From contig WBMW01000027.1 in NCBI GenBank assembly GCA_013396635.1, forward strand, positions 370,841 through 434,840: a stretch of DNA of 64,000 bases. Reading direction: 5' to 3'. A program made the position numbers and the translations under genes. The notes under the pieces are model-generated. The model saw nothing but the letters and a program-made list of their open reading frames with translations, was not told the DNA's origin and ran no database searches. Shown in pieces: positions 61,462-64,000 of this stretch. The stretch is from Penelope pileata. Its lineage: Eukaryota > Chordata > Aves > Galliformes > Cracidae. Within the stretch, counting starts at the first letter, position 1; every line of letters begins with the position of its first letter.

Positions 61462-64000
61462 TCCTCTGCAACTCTACAGACCAAGAGTTGTTGAAAACAC
61501 TGTCCGTGGACTACCTACTTTTGGAAGTCCAGTTCTGTTTAGAAAGAATTTACAATGTGATAAATTTAGACAGATACTAACCTTAGAATTAGGAATGTAG
61601 GTCTGGAGGGGAACACTTGTGTTGATGAAAGTGCTACAGCTAGACAACCAGATTGTGTAACCTCCAGCAGCCAATCGAGTTCTGTTTGAATCTAGCTTTT
61701 CTTTATACTTTTTATCCCTGCTGAAAGGCCAGAGCCTTACTGCTTTCAAGGCTAGAGGGATGATCCTCTATCCCAGATTCCCTCTCTTACATACTCTTTT
61801 GAAATTTATGGATGCCTTATGCAGCTTGTTCTTGTGTTGCTGTTTTTCTTTTTTGATAGCTCCTTTTCCCTTATCTTTGCTCTTTCCCAGAGCTCACTGA
61901 TTTTATAGCCAGCATATCTCTCAGTCATCAAGCAAAAAATGACATATCCTCTTAGTCAATGCACGTGCTGCCCCACAGTTTACTTGCTGTGCATTCCCCT
62001 TCCGTGTTCAGGTCGGGGAATTTGTTACAGTATGCCATGGCTTGCCTAGTCCAGAGACCTAAGTTGCCTTCCTATGCATACTAGGACGGAGTGGAAATAG
62101 AGGCATACTGTGGCCTTATTCTGATGTGGAACTGAGACACGAAGGGACAGCTCACAAACTAAGGAGATGGAACATGCTTTAAAATCCTGCAGCACAGATG
62201 CAACTGAAGCTTCTGTCAACAGATTGAATGATAATGGGATGGGGAGCGTAATAAGCAACACCTGCTTCACTTGGAGTTCATGTTCTTCAGACCATCAGCT
62301 AGATCTTACTATTGCTTTGTAGGTATATATTAATAGTTTTTTGTGTCTAATCAAAATATTTTGCCTGGTAAAATCCTGGTATTCCGTCTCACTCTTTCAC
62401 ATCTGAATTATATTAGTGGCTCAGCATGCATGATCTTGCACTTGGTACTAATGACATTCACTCCATTTGTCTCATTCCAGTTTTCAAGGTCATTCAGCTC
62501 TTTTGCAATAGCAGTATTGTCTTCCTCTTTATAGTTGCCTTTATAGTTTGAGACACTAGCAAGTTTAATGGTGCAATCACATTTTTGTACCAGATTCGTT
62601 AAAGAAATTACGAATCAAGCTCATACACAGTCCTAAGACACTGCCTGTTAATTTCTCTTTGTATCTAGGCTTTTCATTTCTTTGTAATTTTTCCTTTCGC
62701 CAGTTCTTCTAACTTAGAATCTAATATTATATTAGTCCCAGGTTTTTGATGGAATGATTCCTTTTTCATGCCACATCATACTAGGTATAGTACCACTATC
62801 CAGGTAGACTGAATCAGCTGCCTCTCCTCAGCCTTAATAATTATTTGTTTAGTCTTACCTGTTCTTTTAGTAAACCTGAGCAGCATTTCTTTCCACTTCC
62901 TTTCATGCCTTGAATCATGTTTTTCATCCAAGATTGCTCTAAAAAGTTGTGCACAATTGTGGTTAAAGACTAATGTTCCTTTATTTAACCACACTATGTT
63001 TGTTCTTCCTTTGCGGTCCTCTGGCTGTATGACCGCTTGGTAGATTTTATAATGCATTCTATGCAGTGGACCTGCAACTTCAGAAGTAATTTCTTTTTGG
63101 ACTTAGAGATAACAAGTTGGAGTGCATGGAGGTCTTCAGCTGCTTTCCACTCTGACACAGTACCTTTGGTTCCTATTTTTGTTCTTCTTAACCACTCTAT
63201 CTTTAAATCCTCATTCAATATTTCCATCATATTTGGTAATTGGCATGAAGGCATTTGGGATTTGGTCTAAGCTGTGGACTTCTTTAACCTCTGTTGTACT
63301 CCATTGTAATTTCAATGCTTATCCTTCCTTTCTTTCTCTTTATGTGCCTGAGCATTACATTGCCATCTTTTAGAATGTCCATGCACAGTCTAACTTTGAC
63401 TTCTAAAAAAGCTATTCTATTATTCTCATTAGGTTTTGATTTCTGTAACTTGCAGAAAAATTTTACATTTTAAAATGTCTAGCAAAAGAAATACCGTGGG
63501 GTCAAAGCAGTTATTTGTTTCTAGTTAGAAAGATGTCATGTCAAGTTAGAGTTTTACTTACTTGAATATTGCGTAGCAATTGGTAATTTGCTGAGGTTTT
63601 ACTTTCCCTTTCTTGAGTTTTTGGAGGATTCTTTGCGTGGCTCATAGGTAGACATTTTGAGAACTTTCCTCAGTATTGAAGGAATAGAGAGGAGGAAAGC
63701 AGAATAAACAGGAATCTTTTCAGGTAGTATCAAACGTAGATCCAAATCCCCAAACTCTTGAGCAATAAGGGATAAAAAATCAGTTTTTCTTCTCAGACAA
63801 CATGATTTCCTTGGTAGCTTTGCTTCTGTTACATTCTGGTTCACCACACATTCCAGTAACTTCAAGGATAGCTGAATTCTGAGTTTTAACGTAACAACAC
63901 AGTTAAGAAAAGGATTAAAATAAAGGACATGATTTTTTTTCCCCCTTAATTATCAGTGAAAGCAAGCTTGGTGGAGGAATTGTTGTGGTGATAGAGAGAA
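61462..64000. other. Unique AT-rich non-coding stretch to the window end
   Basis: No mobile element or exon was recognised. Open frames are below 95 codons and without domains. The stretch continues beyond the window. Confidence 0.5.

Noticed and set aside
1..64000. tRNA, rRNA, snRNA and CRISPR signals
   Set aside because: No tRNA B-box with a matching cloverleaf, no U6 or 5S-like core, and no regularly spaced direct repeats were found by eye on either strand.

Overview
This is a vertebrate, almost certainly bird, chromosomal window. The evidence is repeat content. There are nine recognisable CR1 (chicken repeat 1) non-LTR retrotransposon fragments, most ending in the CR1 3' terminus (seen as TCACAGAAT or TCATAGAAT when the copy lies on the minus strand). 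There are also four copies of one avian-type endogenous retroviral LTR that opens TGTCCTGGTTTC. The rest is AT-rich with scattered homopolymers and short microsatellites, as expected for intergenic or intronic DNA. A non-galliform (neoavian) bird is my weak guess from the LTR type; no species is claimed. Three N runs (503, 4 and 1 bases) mark a draft assembly.

Layout. 1-6322: unique AT-rich sequence. 6323-6955: minus-strand LTR broken by the large gap but bracketed by a perfect 5-bp target duplication. 9387-11378: insertion cluster of a truncated plus-strand LTR, a CR1 abutting it, a second CR1 and a minus-strand LTR. 11379-34718: mostly unique, with CR1 pieces at 21890 and 24504, a perfect 13-bp-arm hairpin at 14410, and a 27-base A tract preceded by AATAAA at 26460. 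34719-35255: complete solo LTR with a perfect 5-bp duplication. 38345: an old CR1. 45114 and 45403: two CR1 tails side by side. 56832-57757: the longest CR1 (about 0.93 kb, minus). 60655-61461: the best-preserved CR1 (plus), still encoding most of the C-terminal end of the reverse transcriptase polyprotein. 61462-64000: unique AT-rich sequence.

I found no host protein-coding exon I could defend, and no tRNA, rRNA, snRNA or CRISPR. The long open frames are either CR1 remnants or have no recognisable domain, so no genes can be said to work together here. Coding capacity is limited to dead CR1 3' fragments. The LTRs carry no retroviral genes in the sequence shown. I did not find a convincing undescribed biological system. 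The points most worth checking are the gap-split LTR, the possible retrocopy tail at 26460, the CR1 open frame at 60.6-61.4 kb, the 14.4 kb hairpin, and several AT-rich blocks with enhancer-like motif content.
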